Origin: Leidyana gryllorum EB-2025a | Lineage: Eukaryota > Apicomplexa | Assembly: GCA_048772705.1 (NCBI GenBank) | Contig: JBLWGC010000177.1 | Location: 62,001 to 126,000, forward strand | Direction: 5' to 3' | DNA length: 64,000 bases | Part shown: positions 20,641 through 35,941 of the stretch, one piece after another | Layout of the letters: every line of letters begins with the position of its first letter | How positions within the stretch are numbered: position 1 is the first letter of the stretch | Translations under genes and position numbers: made by a program | The notes under the pieces: generated by a model | Database searches by the model: none | Told to the model about the DNA's origin: nothing | Seen by the model: the letters and a program-made list of their open reading frames with translations, nothing else

Positions 20641-23600
20641 CTACACTGACCACCACAGCACAAAGGCTACGCCTCTTTGATACCATAGTGTTGGATCCTC
20701 CTTGTCGTCGATCACAAAGTCGGCCGTCGTAATACATTCTCTGCACAATCAAAGTGTTAAGGGGGGGTGTGCTGTGCCACAAACACTTACTGTCGCGCAC
20801 GAGTCAGGAACACCGGTAGCTTAATAACGTTCTTCTTGCGTCTGCTCTCACTCGTCCGCGGCCGGGCCCACTTGAGTCTCGTCGGCGGTAATCGGCTCAT
20901 CTCGGAATCGGCCAAGTGTAACATCTTCGACTTGCTGTCATATGTGGCTCCGCACACGTACATTCCAGTCAGCAAGTAGGATTGGTTGTCAATCTGCAAC
21001 AAGAAGATGCGGGAGAGGTGGGCACCACCACACTTTACTGCTCACCTCAGTGTTTCCAATGTCAAGCGACATCACCAGATCGTCTACGGGCCACTTGTAT
21101 ATCTGAGCCACCTTCTGCTGGGTGGCTGATAGGTAGGCCTTGGGGTTCGAGAGTCCACCCGGCCACAGACACTTGACACTGAGATCTTCAATCTTTCCTG
21201 TGGGCAGCATACTGCTCAGATCCTGCAGCACCGGAGCCCTAACAACTTCGTGGGCGGCCTCCACATCGATCGGCATTGCTTGAGCACCGCCTGAATAGTA
21301 TCTGGAAATCGCCACCAACTGTTCAGCTCTCCGGTTGAGATCCAACATCCATTCGTCCAAGTTACGAAGATTGGCCACTCCACCATACGGTTGAGACTTC
21401 CACTGGTCGGGTACCTCACCCGCGACCACTTTCTGGGCGATCTCTCGGATGATGTTTGTGAACTTGGTTTGACCGCTCGCCACCCCTCTCAAGGCGACTA
21501 GATGTTCGGAAATGTCAGCCCACATTCTGCGAAGCAAAGAATAAGTGGACACGAAATGTTCCCAACTTACAATCGATAGCTGCGCACTTCGGTGTCGAAG
21601 AATCTGAACAGAGGATCTTCGCTGCCCTCTGAAGCCACTGGTTGGAGGTTAGTCGCATCAGCGGGAAGAGATGTCCGCAGGAGATCAATTTTGCTCAGAA
21701 TGTCAGCCGCGTGGCCACCACCCAACGAACTCGAGAGACGGCTCAACGCGCGATCCGGAGGAGTGGGGGCCCCAGCAGACTTGACCCCCATTGAGATACT
21801 CGCTTGGGAGCGCAGAATATCTCCCTCTGTACCCACACCGACAAAGGAGCTCACAGGCAGAAGATCTTTGAGCTCTTCGGCACTGCGATTATTGAGTACC
21901 TGCCAGTCTGTCAGCATTCCCAGAGCAGTGTCAGCCTGCAGCAGTCGGTCGGCGTGAGCCGCCAGTCCAATCCATGTTGGGTGGTCGTTGGCGGTACCGA
22001 GCTTTCGCACCCATTCGACATACTGATCAATCGACTTGTCCAAAGGAGGAGCATTGAGGGGAGGTCCTCCGCCTGTCGCAGCCACCAAAGGCGCGTTTTC
22101 GTCAAACATTCTCGGACTGATCAATTTGTCCACGAAGCTTCTCAGGACACGACGGTCAATATCATTGTCGAGACGGCCTCCATACATGACGTCTCTCAAG
22201 AGCGTCTGGAGTGCGAGCCATGGAATCTTGCTCGGGTCCATGCTGCCGGTGCTGGTGAGCCATTCGTCCACCTCTTCCAAGCTGCAGAGCAGATCGGCGT
22301 CACTGAACTCGTAGGCTTTGGTCCATCCGATGGGGGCGAATCGGCGTCTCTCCAGGACGACAGCGTGGAGGAAGGCGACGTAGAAGTAGAGACGGTTCCT
22401 CAGAATGGTCGGGGGTCTTTCGGTTCTCGGAGGTATGATGAAACTGGTGAGACTGCGTTCCAGGGAGGCACGGAGACCGACCGGAGGCTCAAAGACGAAT
22501 TTATAGGCGAGACGCAGAAGATTGGCGGGGACTTTGTCTTTGAACTCCATTGTCAAGAAGATTCGGAACTTGTCGTGGTGTTTGAACTTGAACATTGTCT
22601 TCTCGAGGTTCTGCAGCCATTTAGTACTGGTGAGATGGACGTTCTTCAACAGGACCCAAGTACCAACGCGAGACGCCGATTGGATTGCCTTATCGGCCGC
22701 CAGATACCCTTCCTCGCTACCCATTGCAATTGATGTCAGTTGACGACCGGAAGAACCCGCAACGGCCACAACTCTGCCCGACGGATCGAAACCAGGAGCC
22801 GAGACCAGAATGACTGGGACCGAACTGGAGATTGAGGGACTGTTCAACAAACTCGTCAGCAGATCTTGACTCAGAATGGGGACCTCCAAGAACGAAGGGC
22901 CCATAATGACCGATACCACCCGATCCAATGCTGCAGACAATCTGTCGGCTCTCAGACATTTGACCAACAAAGCCATTCGCAGCGCCGACATCATATCCAT
23001 AGACATTTTCTGTAAGGGTTCCTTGAGCGCTTGGAAGTGAGGCAGAGACAAAAAGTGGTCGACATCGCTGCCCAGCTTTCCGGGGACGCCCTTCTCCTCG
23101 GGACGATCGCTGTTGAGGAACTCCAGCCAGAAAGCCTTGTTGGTCTGCATGTGTTGTACCAACATATCGAAACACCGAAGACTGGACGCCAGCGTGGCCA
23201 ACCCACGCTTCTGGTCCAGACGAAGGGTGCCATCCAGCAGAGGAGTGAACGAGTCGGCCGTCACTGTCGCCAGGACACCGCCCCGCGTGGGGTGGCCGTC
23301 ACGGGCATCGAGTGAGGTCGAGTGTCCCAAGTTGACGAGAAGCTTTCCTTGGAGGAGCACATCCAGTTCCATCGACCGAAGACTGATTTTCGTCATACTC
23401 TCGAAACGAATACGAGCAAACTGCAAAGCGAGAATGGCTTTGTCTTTGTGCAGATGAGAGAGTGTGCAGCGATCATAGAAGGCTTTGAAGAAGGAGGCTA
23501 ACAATATCTCTGCCCGGGCGGCAAAATCGTCCGCTCTGACTGATGACAATGCAGCTTTATTGTTGAGTGTCTCCTTGAAGATACTCTCGAAGAAACGGAG

Positions 23601-26600
23601 ATCGTAGTGATATAAGAAGTACAATGACGACAAATGCTCCAGCGTGGTGTATAGACGGGCCGCTGCATCGGCCAGTGGTATATACATTGCCGTAGTCTTC
23701 TCGACCTCAGCCATAATCTCGTCAGCTCGAGCGGCCTCTCGGTTCACTTCTTCCGCTTGTTTCTTCAGGTTCTCCAAAGTATTGACCACTCTCTCGTCAT
23801 CCAATATATTCCCGCTAACATTGGCCAGCGAGTTGAGCAGAGCGTCTTCCAATTCACGGATCTTTACTCTGAACTCTCCCTGCAATTTGAGCACATCTCT
23901 CCGTTTCTTATCCACATCCGGCCTCTCCGACCTCAACACCATATTGAGACACTGCGGGAGAAGAATGATGAGAGAGGGAGAAAGAGGGAGAGGGAGAGAG
24001 AGTTACCTGATTACGCAGACTCGCCGGCGTTGTGGTGTAATTGATAAGAGTGACTCGCGAACAGAGATCGGGAGTGAATTGAACTGTGGGATCTCTGGTG
24101 ACGAGGAAGATGACAAAGGTGGGGGAAAAGTCAATTTCCTGTTCTCCAACAGTAATCAGTATACGGCCACCCGATCGGTGAGTTTCCTGATTGAGGACAT
24201 TGTTCAATATGGTATCCATCTCCTCAACGTCCTGAACCAACAACGCAGTACCGAATCGCAGAGCCGATTCGAGTTGTTTGACGAATCCAGAGTCAGAGAA
24301 GCTCGTCTTGACGATCTTCTTGTCAGCAAAGAGGTTCAGAATGAACTCTGTCGCCTGGCCCGAAGGGTCAATGATCAATGGGTAACGGATGAAACGTCGT
24401 AGAATAACGGTATTCTCCATCGACAAATCGTCGGGCGGCAGTCCGTTTGCCAACCACGAGTATCTCTCAGCCGGTTTCGAGAGGTACTCTGTCATACTCA
24501 AATCGTGCCGATATTGGATTTGCGACCCGTCCAATACTGAGTGCCATTCGGCAATCAATTTCCTGAAAAGAGAGGAGAGAAGATCAAAACGCTGACGCCG
24601 TACGGATGCACTCACTCTCGTTCGCCCTGCTCGAAGAATCCCATATAGGCAGAGAACGCTGAAGCCAAAATGTTGTCTCCCAACTCAGTGGTGAGACTTT
24701 CCTTGCTCTCATTGCAACTGTCGGCCCAACGCTTTTGTTCAGATGTCAGGTTCTTCAGCATCATTCGAGACGTCTCGACTTTCCGTTTCACAGCCTCCAT
24801 TTCCCATTTGATCTGTTGCTCCTCGGCGATAAGTTGGGCGTATTCGGCCTGGAGCAGAGCCAACTTCTCCTCGAGTGTTGCGATCAAAGTTTTGGTGCGC
24901 TCGTACTTGAGCTGGTTCTGCTGCAAAGCGGCCTCCAACTGAGTGATCTGTTGCCGTAGTGGATCCACTTTCAACACAATCTCAGCGCACTTGCACGACG
25001 AGTTGACCCAAAGTGACAGAGGTCCAGCTGCTTTCGAAGCCTTGTCAATCTTACTGTACTCCCAATCGTTGCTCTCGAGATACCTCCGTTTCAGGGTGTT
25101 CACGGTCGCTTGCGACAACACCTCCGGCTTTGTGGCATCAAAGTTAAGAATCCTGTTGATGAAATCACTACGCAGCGTCTTGCGAACCTCGTCCCAAGTC
25201 GCCACCTTGTCACCACTGTTGGTCAACAATACCACCACCGCCTCACAAACCATCTTCACCGACGCCGGCGGAGAAGACATACCTCTCAACTCGTCCAAAG
25301 CTCTGCAAAGATAGAAATGATTATAGACGCGCGATCAGAGAGTGATCACATCATTAGACGACGCAACAAGACACTCAGAGCGGGTGTGTGTTTCCCCGTC
25401 GCCCGTCGGACACACACTCGACGAGTGCACTCACGGCTCGGGGACTTACTTTCTGGGAATACTGGAGACGGACTCTTTGGCTTCGAGTAACAGCGGCTGC
25501 ACTTCGTTCAGCTCATTCTGGACCTCAGTCTTTTGGGCACTGATCTTTGTCTCCTGAACATTCAACACATCAGCCAATGCCTCGGCATCCTTCTTCTTTT
25601 CCTCAGCCTCCGCCTTCTGCGCCACCATAGCCTCCATTTTGGCGCTCGACAGCTTCTGTTTCTCGGCCAACTCGGCCTCTTTGATGGCGAGACTGGCTTG
25701 GAGCTCAGCAACTTGAGTTTCAGTCTCAGCCAATTTGGTTAGACCAACGGTGAGATGGTGAGTCGTATCGGACAGCTCGGCTCTCTTCTCAGTGACAAAG
25801 GCCAGAAGGTGTTTGATGAAGTCCAAGAAGTCTCGTGGGGCCACAAAGTTCCGTTTCTTTCCCTGTCTTGCTAGCCATTCGTTGATCTGCCCAACAGCGC
25901 TGTGGCATCCGACCATCGCTTGCGCCAGCAGATCTCGGCGTTCATCTTCCTCGGCTTCCCGCGCCCCGGCAGCGTATGCCTCCTGCGGGATGGGGAAGGC
26001 TTCTGTGAACTCGCGAGCGACGTGCAGCAGAGCCTCCTCGGGCCAGTCGCCGAACCAGTCGATGACGCAACGGTTGAAGAGGGCAGGCGATGTGGCTTGA
26101 CGGTTATAAAAGTCCGGATTCGCCGGATTCATTGTGAAGACAATGTGGAGGTTACGTTGGACTTGTTTGGTGAATCGGTTGAAGAGTTCTCCCTCATCCA
26201 TCTCGCCTCCGAACGCGGCGCGGCATTCACTGATCAGTTGAGTGTATTCGTCTTGTTCAAAGAGGCCAGGAACTTCACCAGCCGCAAGGAGGGCGTTCAT
26301 ACGTTCTAAGAAAGCGGGTCCCAAAACGTTGGACTCGTCGAAGATGAAAGTGATCTTCTCCTCACGGACACCGGCTCTCTTCATGACGCTGCGCAGATCG
26401 TTCTCAAAGGCGACGGTGTCATAGTTCCGTCCCGCTTTGATCTGGAAAACCGATAGGCCATTGAGCCAAGCCACAAATTTACTCAAAATAGTCTTTCCCG
26501 CGCCTGACACACCCACGAGGAGTAAGTGACCCAGGGGTTGCCGAAGGACACGATCAATTCTCAATATATGTTGGAGACACTGATCAAAGAGGACCAATTT

Positions 26601-29600
26601 GACACTGACTTCCTCTTCGTAGAACACATTGAGTTTACTCTTAATGACTGAACGCAACTTGTCGATGGGTGCCTCAGTGTAAGTGCCATTGAGAATGGTG
26701 GTGAAGAGGATGGGACGTTGAACGTCCTCACTGCTGACCATTCCAGCGAAGTGACTCAAGAAGATCTCATCCAATGTCGAGTCAGTCCATTCTTTGTGAA
26801 TGTCTTCAACCAAACGGTCTCTGAAGATTCGTTGGGCCTCATGGATAGCGAGACGCACGAGCTCGACGGGGCTCAGAGCGTCAGAGTCGCTACGATCTTT
26901 GACCGCCTCGTTGATAGCCACCTTCCATCTCGAGAGCTCACGAGGCGAGTAGATGTAATGCGGTTGCATATCGACAGTGAATTGTTCTTGACTCGCCATA
27001 TAAAACTCAACCATTGCTTCCGTCAGTGGTGACGCCAATGATCTCATCGATCCACGAAGCATTGCCCTGTTGAAGGTACCATAAATCTTCTTGAGAGAGT
27101 CTGGGCCAGGGAAGTCCACAAACAGAATTGGAGCTCCACGAAGGAATCGATCTGACATCGGATGTCGGCCAGCGTCAGTGGGTGGGTTACACGCGCCAGC
27201 GAATTGTATGCGTTCGAGTGTGACCTTCTCCCACACACCTGGCTGTGTCATCTTCCAGAAACAGCCACTCGCAACCATTTGCCGAACGAAACTGATGACC
27301 CTTTGGGTTCCGTATCGATCGGGAGACGGCAAGTTGATCTCATCACAGAAGAGGATCAGCCATTTCCCGGGTGTGTTGGGCCTCAACACAACTCCGCCCG
27401 CCGTCTTGACGTACTCACAATAATGATTGAACGTCTTGAGCAACATATCGGGTGTGGTTCCACTGCTAAAGTTGAGAGAACAGATCTCAAACTCTGCTTG
27501 ATGAGCCTTCAATGTACTGAGCAATGTCATAGTCTTGCCACTACCCGGAGGTCCACACAGGATGAACGGCCGTCTCTCCTGGAGATAAGTTCCAATGAGG
27601 TCGCGATGAGACCGCGTATCAGACGTCTCAATAACCAAAGTAGCTTCTTCGACCTGTCTCGGATCAATCTCAGTAGTGGGGACGGTGTCTCTCCATTTCT
27701 CCCACTCGCCAGAGTGGAGCACGACAGAGTAATCCAGCATTGTCCACCCTTCTCCGCTCCCTGCCTTTCCGCTGTCACCAGCCAAGTCGCTTGGCAACGT
27801 CACTGACGTCTCCGTGGCAAAGAGGTTACCCACGTCTCTGGCGAACACTGTCCGTTCATTCAGTGGCATAGAACCTCCGAATGCCCAGACAACCGCGACC
27901 ACCAGCGATCGGCAAATCACCTTCTCCACAACAGCTTCGGGTAGCGACTCCTCAGTGTGTCCCTGAGATTTCTCTTCCTGCAGGTCGATTAGCTCAATGG
28001 CTTTGCGTTCTAAACAGCTGAACAACGCTTCCACCACTCTGACCCGTGTGAATGTCATAATGTGGAAATGATCCTCGGCCAACTCCAGAGCTTTCATGAT
28101 AACACCGTTAGGATCAAAGTATTGCTCCAATACATTGGCAACGTGACCGCGAATGCGCATCGCAGCCTCAGACGTTCTGTAGACGTCTTGACCAAAGTTG
28201 ACTCGAGTGGTCTTCGCAGCTGAGGCTCGAGCCGGAGCTGTTTGCTGTTGAAGCCGGATGGCTGCTGACATGTTGAGCTCCTCGGCATTGGCTTCCTGCA
28301 AGATGACTTGGAGATTGGAGTTTCCACGTTCCAAACCTCCCTCTTTGAGCATAGTCTCGCCTCTGGCGAGTTGCACTCTGTGACACGGGTTTGAGGAGAA
28401 ACGTTGTTCGCTCTGTACTTACGTGGACGCCAGTCGTTTCATTTCCTCTGCAACATCTGGAGGTGAGTCGGTCTTGCCGCTGAGCTCGGCCAAATGATGT
28501 TTGAAGATACTGGTGAGCGACAGGACGGATTCAGACATCCAAACCATACCACAGCGACTCACAGTCGCCAGAGTGGCTGACTTGAGTGTGTCGACTTCGA
28601 ACACCAGGCGTACATTGTTCGGCACCTGGAATCTTTCACCGTTTGGAAGAGTCAACAATTTGTTGTCATCGAGCACAGAGTTGAGGTTCTCTGCCCACTC
28701 GGGATCAACGTCGCCATCAAAGATAATCCAATGACGGAACCGAATCTTTGGACTCGATGCATTGACAATCTTCCTCAGCGTACTGGTGAAGACACCATCG
28801 GTCCACTCCAATGTGGTTGGATCGAGTCTGCCGTACAATTGCTCCTTTGATAACGCTTTGGGATCAATGACATAGCTGACACCTTTGACGCCATCGACCC
28901 GCTCCATAGCGGCCAACAACACTGTCCAGGCAGATGTCTTGCCTGTGGACGATGCAGTGATGATGATAGACAGTGGAGAGATGTGATGTAGTCCTTACCG
29001 ACACCTGTGGGCCCAACGAGCATAACACCGTGATTGAGTTTCTGGATTTGATAGAGTTGTAACACTTTCTGTTTCCAGTTGATCTCGGGCTCGTAGTGAC
29101 GTTGACTGCACAGATTGGTGATCTCCGCTTCCAGAATGGCCTCCTCCACGGGCAATGTGGTTGCGCCTGGGAACACCGATGTCAACAGCGACTGCATACG
29201 AGATACATCTTTCTGGACCAACTTGGGCACCAACGAGTCACAGATTGACCGAATGACGATGGTGCGCTCAGCATCTTCAATGGGGCTGAAGGGGTGAGGA
29301 ATGATATGAAAGGGATCGTCGATGTTGGCACTCACTGTTCATCCTTTTGGGCACCTTGTTTCCTCTTGAGTTGACCTGCAGCACTGAGTACAGATTTGAG
29401 AGCTCGGAGGCCAAAGTCGTAGTGAGGTTGACGTGATAGTTGTTGGAAACAGAGGTCGAACAAGGCGACCACCTTGGTGGCCAACTTGTTCGCTGTCTCG
29501 AATCCTTGACTGTAGAGCATAACTTCTGTAATGAGAGACTTATCGGGAACGATCATCGCAAACTCTCGGAAGAGCTGTTTGAGGTTATCGGGCAGATTGC

Positions 29601-32600
29601 TTCTGCCAGCGTAACCAGGATTGAGAGTGACGAAGATGCCGACTTCGGTACTCAGCTTGACTTGTTGGTTGAGGAGGTCGATACTGCTGCGTTTCTCGCG
29701 GAGACCCGTCTGAATCGTCAGAATCTGTTCACTGACAGCCGACAGCATTCGCTCTTCCAGCCGGTTAAACTCGTCGAAACATCCCCAAGCACCGACTTCA
29801 CAGAGACCGACAAATATACGGCCCATTGCGTGGAAATCAAACGCTTCGTCACAATTAAACACCAACACGAACCGACCCAATGTGGCACCTAAGAATTTGA
29901 CGGTTTCGGTCTTCCCAGTTCCAGCCGGGCCGAAAGGATTTCCACCCAATCTGAGATGCAGAGCTCGAGTGAGAGTCAAGTAACATTTGTCAGTGAGCGG
30001 TGTCTGTACCAAACGCTCTGAGACACCCAGATACTCATAACCGTAGGAGAACTCGGCATTGGCGATCTGTATTTTGAGACGATCTTTCTCTTCCGGGACA
30101 TTGGCGTCATAATAGAATCTCATATATTGCAGCCAGTTGAAGTCATCGGTTCCAGTGCAATTACTGGCCATCAGAGCTTCACAGACATCACGTTGGTGAA
30201 CAACCTCTGTGATGAGTTGTACTGTCTTAATTCTGGTGATTCGGTCGTTGCTGCTCTCGACATTGTCCGCCAACACTGTCAGGAGTCCACGACATTGGGT
30301 CAGGAACTTCTTCAAGCCCTCGGCGGGCACTTTGTCTCTGAGAGCAGTCTCCAGCCAGGTGGTCCAGCGAATTTGGATGCTGAGAATGACAATCTGTGTT
30401 GGGTATTTCTCAATCCACGAGAAGAACTTTGCTGCCGTCTCCTTGGTGGGCACATCAGGTGGCAGGTCCTTCAAACTGCGCTCGAGTGCGAGACACAAAC
30501 TGGCAATCATATTCTTCTCCAACGCTGTCAGCCAAGTCATCAGCGACGTTTGGGGTGTGATCTCAATGGGATGTTCGAACGGTACCACTTCCTGTTCCCT
30601 GGAAACCATACCCGTCACACAGTTAGGCTTCTCAAGATCAATGCTGAGACTGGCGATGCCAGCGAACATTTTGTTGAGGTGACGTTGGACTGTGGCGGGG
30701 TCACGGGCGTTACCGATCATTTCCAACAGATCCTCGTCACCAACAAAGTAGAAACGAGGACAGCTGGACCTCTGTTTCTCCAGATAGTCTGACAAAGCCT
30801 TTTGTACTTTGGTCAACATTTCACTCAGCCGAGTCAGAGTCTTGAGGAGTCCTTCTTGATTCACGACATCAATAATCTTCGGGCGACTCGCGGCACGTTT
30901 CATGATGCCGACAAAGTCAGTATCAATGCTCTTGAAGCGGGCAAACTCGGTGGGCAGCAGCGCTTTAATGTCAGCACTGCCACTGAACACGCCCTCCAAA
31001 TAGACCCACTTTCTCTGCACATCGAGCCAAACATCCAGAATATTGCGGAGACGAGTCAACTTGTCGTCCCAAGCGGTCGCTTCCTCCTCAAAACTCTGTG
31101 GATGTTAATATTCCAATGAATGACCCTCATTGTCGACTCACCGCAAAGTAAGGACTCATTCTCATCGACTGTAAGAGATTGAGGTGTTCATCGAGAATAG
31201 AGAATATATCGTCGCCACCCGAAATGAGTTTGACTTTGGACTTTGTGAGAATGAATTGGAACTCCAAATCCGCCCAAGTCTCTTTGACCGAACTCAAGAA
31301 TTCCGACAGACCCGACTCGCCCTGCGCCCTGGTGAGCACATCCTTGAGGTACTCTTCTTGCTGTTTTGGGCGAGAATCTGCGTAGGTGGGGAGGAAAAAG
31401 ATGGAAATTGGCAGAAACAAAGCGTCAACATACCGTAGACGTCGCCCAGTGATAAATCTTGGATCGACTTGCGGATATTGAGGATCTCCAGAATCTTCTT
31501 CCAGTGACGATCTTTGAGAGTCTCGCTCTTCAATTCCGTTATCAGATGGTTGTGGGCCAAATAAGTCTTGAGGTCCTCTTGGAGCCGATCAAACGCTTCG
31601 TACTGACGGTATCGCACTGGGATCTGTTTCACTTGGTTCAGCAACGTCTCGAGACTCTCGCGAATCTTTCGAGGCTGCACAGCCGACCACGGAGTGTTCT
31701 TGAGCTCAGCGACATTGTCGTGCAACGAGCTCAGTTCGCTCCATACTTGTTTTAGATTGGACACTTCCTCTTCCACAATGCGAGGATCCATACCGCCGGC
31801 TTCCATGATCCCACCAGCAGGCAGTCCCAAGGCCGCCTTGGCGGTGTCCAGTTTATCCATCCGTTGATTGAGCGCTTGGATCTTCGCCTCTGTGTCGAAG
31901 AGCGTGCGCAGAGCCTCCTGTGGAGCCGTCTCGCCGCCGACGGGTTTCGATCTTCGCCAGTCGGCCTGAACTTTCTCCATAGCTTCACGTAACTTGCGGT
32001 CGATGACTCGCACAATGTTCTGTAACTGCGGTTTGTAGCGCTCAAAGAACTCATCCTGTTGTGTCAGGATGACTTGGAAGGCATCCCATTCTCCGGCGAC
32101 CCGTTCCGCGTAGACCTGTTGAGGGCAAAGCAGGAGAGTGTTTTTATGTCACCAGCAGCAAAGGATCTCTTCTTACCCATCCTTCAGGGAAGACATAACG
32201 GTTAGCACTGAGAACCTGTTCAGCAGCTTCGATCTGATGGACTTTACCGTCCCAATCTTGAACGAGTTCCTTGGCTCCACGGATCTTGGCGACATAATCT
32301 GCAATCTCGGTGGCCACGATCCTTGTGACCTCGTCTTGTCCAGTGAGAGTGTTGGGATCAATGGTGGCAAACTTGGCTGTAGAGAGGTCTCCCTGTTTCT
32401 CCAAAGCAGTCCTGGCCGCAGCCAAGCGGGCGAAGAAGCCCGTTGTTGACTCTCCCAACTTCTCACCAAAGAGACTGACCATTTCTCGAATTCTCTGTTC
32501 GTACTTTTGATCGACTCGAACTTGAACTCCGGAACAGTCTATGGTAACGGGACCGAACGATCTCCGATCGCTGATTCGATTGATGGAGGCTTTGACGGCT

Positions 32601-35600
32601 CTCAGCTCCTGAATGGTTTGGGACCAGACATCAAAGTCGTCACCCATCAGCTCAGCGCAGTGATTGATATCCGCGTCCCAGATCAAACTCAGATCGTCCC
32701 AGTGGGCGACCTCCGACTCTATCTCTCGCATAAGAGACTCAACGGCTTGATACGCCTCAGTGACTATCTCAGGATTCAACTTTTCCAACAGGTCGCGGTA
32801 AGAGGGCAGCTCGATGCCACTCTTGGAGTCGAGCAATGTGGGACGAGGGAGACGCGCTAATTTGGCCACAACTCGGTGGAAAGACTGAACCCATTTCTGA
32901 CGTGCCATATCGATGGGCGGGGAGATTGTGACAACTTTGTCAACAATGTCAACTTCGTGGAGTGACCGCTCTTTAATAAGTACTGTGCCATTGGTGGGCC
33001 AAGCGCTAAACTCCTTCGTCCAGGTGGCTACGATATTGGAGCACTGTTCGAGAAGAATAGTTCCCAACTCTTTCTCGAGATGTTCCACATAGTTCCGCAG
33101 ATTGGAGTATCCAGACTCAACGAGACGGTAGATGTATCCCTGGAGCTCCTCCGCACATTGTTGGAACTCTTTGGCGGGAGCCGCAGGCGGTAAGTCTTTA
33201 ATCTTTCGCAACAGTCGATCGACATTCTGAGCAGTGCTGGTCAACTCTGACATTTTCCGTTCCATAGATTCGATTGCCTTTCCGAACTCCAATGCCATCT
33301 CCTCAACTTGCTCAGATTCCCACTTCAACTTGAGTCCTTTCTGTATGCTGTCCAGGACGCGTTGCTGTTCCTCGGCGAGCAGCGGAGACATGGCCTGGAA
33401 TCGAGGATCGGACGAGAACTTGTCAGCGAGAGACTTGTTCGCCCGTAGAGACTCTTCCAAAGCGATGTAAACAGGGTACATAGCGCGACTCTCGTCTGCA
33501 CTCGTACGTACGGAGTAGGGCAGTCTGACATTCAAGGCACTGAAGAAGCGGAACTCCTTCCAGATATTGATTTGGACAGAGTCACAGTTGACTTCGAGCT
33601 GCAGTACTCGAGGCCCCATTCTCAGTATATGGAACACAGCGGCTCCGAGGTCGAGTTTCTTACGGGTCTTCACCTCTTCCAGCCAGGTGTCTACTAACAT
33701 TTTAGAGTTGCAGATCCGCAGGAACGAGTCGACTTCGGCTTTGATCTGTTGGCCGTCTTGAAACTCTTCCCAATTCTTTCCCAAAACATCTTCCATACGC
33801 TGCAACGCCAACTTGACTCTGTCTTCGATCTGACGGGTCCAAATAACCTTCTCGGCATTCGGGGGATAGTCCCGAATGCGAGCTGAAAAACACGCCTCAG
33901 TATTGTCGTGACCCTCTCGGAACTTCTTCTGGAGCGAGTGGAAGTCGGCCTTGACTTGATTCACCAAATCCGCCTGATGCTCCTGAATAGCACTTCTGAT
34001 TCGGGGACGGAAGAAGAGTGTATTATACTCGGAGAAGACTCGGAACATCTCATTTCCATCTTTCGCTTGACTCAGTCTCTCACGAATACGTTGAGTGATA
34101 CTCGTTTCAAAGCGGGTCAACTTTTCTTGATATATCTTCCGGGCAGAATCCCAGGCCTCCTGGCCGATCAGAGACACATCGAGGACATCAACCTGCTGCA
34201 ACTGTTTCAGGTTACTGTTGAGCTCCAAACACGCCTGCGAGTTGGCACCGCCCTGAGCGATCAAAACTTGCGCCACAACTTTGACAAAGTCCTGATGTTC
34301 CCGCCGAAGTTGCACGATTTCTTCCAGACGCTGTTTCAGCTGCTGATGATCAAACTTGGGTTGAGCCGCCAACTGTGCCACACCACGAGTCTTGGTGATT
34401 TGACGGGCCGTCTCCTTGAACTTGCGGAACTCCTCGTCCCATAGCTGAACAACAACAATGGATGAGGAGGGGGTCGCGTCAGTGTGTCAGTGTGGCAGAG
34501 GCGGCGTGGTTGTGACAAGTTGGTGGTGACGTACCAAAAATATATCTTTCCACTGTCCGTGAAAGTGAGCGAATTCTCCATATTTCATTTCAAAGAGACG
34601 TTGGGGGGCCAAGACTTTGGCCATTTGACTGCTGAGTTCGCGACTTATGGCTTCGATGAGAGCAAATGCTTGGGGAAGGGGGTAGGCTGCGGCACTTTTG
34701 ATCTTGCGCAGTTGACTGAAAATGATCTGGAGAGCATAACGGATCTCCTCCAGTGTAGCGGCTGTTTGCAGCTGAGGTATCGGGAAGTCTCGCATGAGCG
34801 TGTTGATGCTTTGGACCTCTTCCAACTTGCGTCCGACACCCGTTCCCGACTCGTAGAACAGACACCGTTTGTTTTCGTTCAGAATGGCCAGTTGCAGTTC
34901 CACCTCGGGATTGGTGAACTGCTCCTGAATACTCTTGAGGGAGGCCTCCAGATTCAACCAGTAGTTGACTTCGTGGGATGCCTTGGTGACCGGTTTCACC
35001 TCCTTCTTGACCACTTGACCGATTGCCGCTGACCACCCATGCACCTGGGTTTGTAACTTGTTTAGATAGACGGAGTCACTAGCTAAGGGGCCCATGTCGC
35101 TGACCATAGCCTTGCGGCCGAGCTCGCGTGCGCGGGCCACCGCCGCAACCACCTTGGCGTCGCAGTGCAACTCCACATGCACGATAGCACTGGCTTGCTG
35201 GGCTTGTTGAACTGCGCCGACAAACTCCTGCAACTTGCGACGAACTTGGGCCACATTCCGTCCGACTGCATCGTCCTCAGCAGTGGTCTGTGCGTAGATT
35301 GATCTCTTTGATGTACTCAGATCTGTCTCACCTTGCCGTCTCCTGCCCGAGCACCTTCCTCTGTGGTCAAAACGGGCTCTATTGAATTCTGCAGAAGATT
35401 CTGGAGGGCTTCGAGAGTGGAGTTTTCGCCTTGACCGAAACTGAGGGTCGAAACTTGCAGCTTTTGTCCAAGAGGTATGGGCTGACGATCTTCGCCCGGC
35501 TGTCCTGGGGAGACCGGACTCTCCTCGTCGGCGAGAGTCGCGATGTGAGGCCGCTTCAATATAGCGATGGCCTGGCTATTGAGCAGACGGCGGTCATACT

Positions 35601-35890
35601 GAGTCTGCAATAGGATCCAGGATTCCGAGGTCTCGGCGTCATATATACGGCAGACTGACAGAGAGGCGGGGACGGCGATAAGTAGTTATCAGGGAGGAGT
35701 TACCTAACAAGAGACGGACATTGGAGTCATTCACGAAGGCAGCGAGAACATCCTCGATCTCAGCCTGAGATTGCCGTAGGCTGCCGCCGAGGAGGTATGA
35801 TTGGACTGATTGCTTTGGTACACCAAGTAATGCAGGACAGATCTCGCTGAGGAAATTGACCAGTTGCGTCCGGAGTGACGCTCCCGACAT
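20641..35890 (-). CDS. DYNC1H1: Cytoplasmic dynein 1 heavy chain, complete
   Basis: Sixteen exons (5' to 3'): 35890-35704, 35654-35332, 35287-34535, 34444-32177, 32115-31434, 31377-31142, 31095-29336, 29285-28999, 28942-28423, 28377-25450, 25302-24616, 24562-24007, 23951-21571, 21526-21046, 20993-20791, 20740-20641. Phases match at all 15 introns and give 4783 aa, close to the usual ~4640. It is the minus-end-directed microtubule motor. Tail and linker come first. The P-loops are AAA1 GPAGTGKT (~1870), AAA2 GPTGVGKT (~2163), AAA3 GPPGSGKT (~2614) and AAA4 GVSGAGKT (~2965). The coiled-coil stalk and its microtubule-binding tip come next (~3130-3390), then AAA5-6 and the C-terminal domain ending near [10 protein letters not shown] and YQRGVAF. 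Motifs such as [18 protein letters not shown] mark it as the cytoplasmic-1 class, not axonemal. Confidence 0.96.
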
Positions 35891-35941
35891 ACTAGAGTTG
35901 TGCTTTTTTTGTTGGTCTACTGATTAGGTTGTGCAATGAAA
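35891..35941 (-). promoter_or_regulatory. 51-bp spacer upstream of dynein
   Basis: This is all that lies between the stop of the HD2-like gene and the dynein start on the same strand. It must hold the 3' end of one gene and the leader of the other. A T-run on the plus strand (TTTTTTT, 35910-35916) appears as an A-run in the dynein leader. Confidence 0.4.

Noticed and set aside
21804-22733. 309-residue plus-strand ORF antisense to dynein
   Set aside because: It is the shadow of conserved dynein C-terminal exons.
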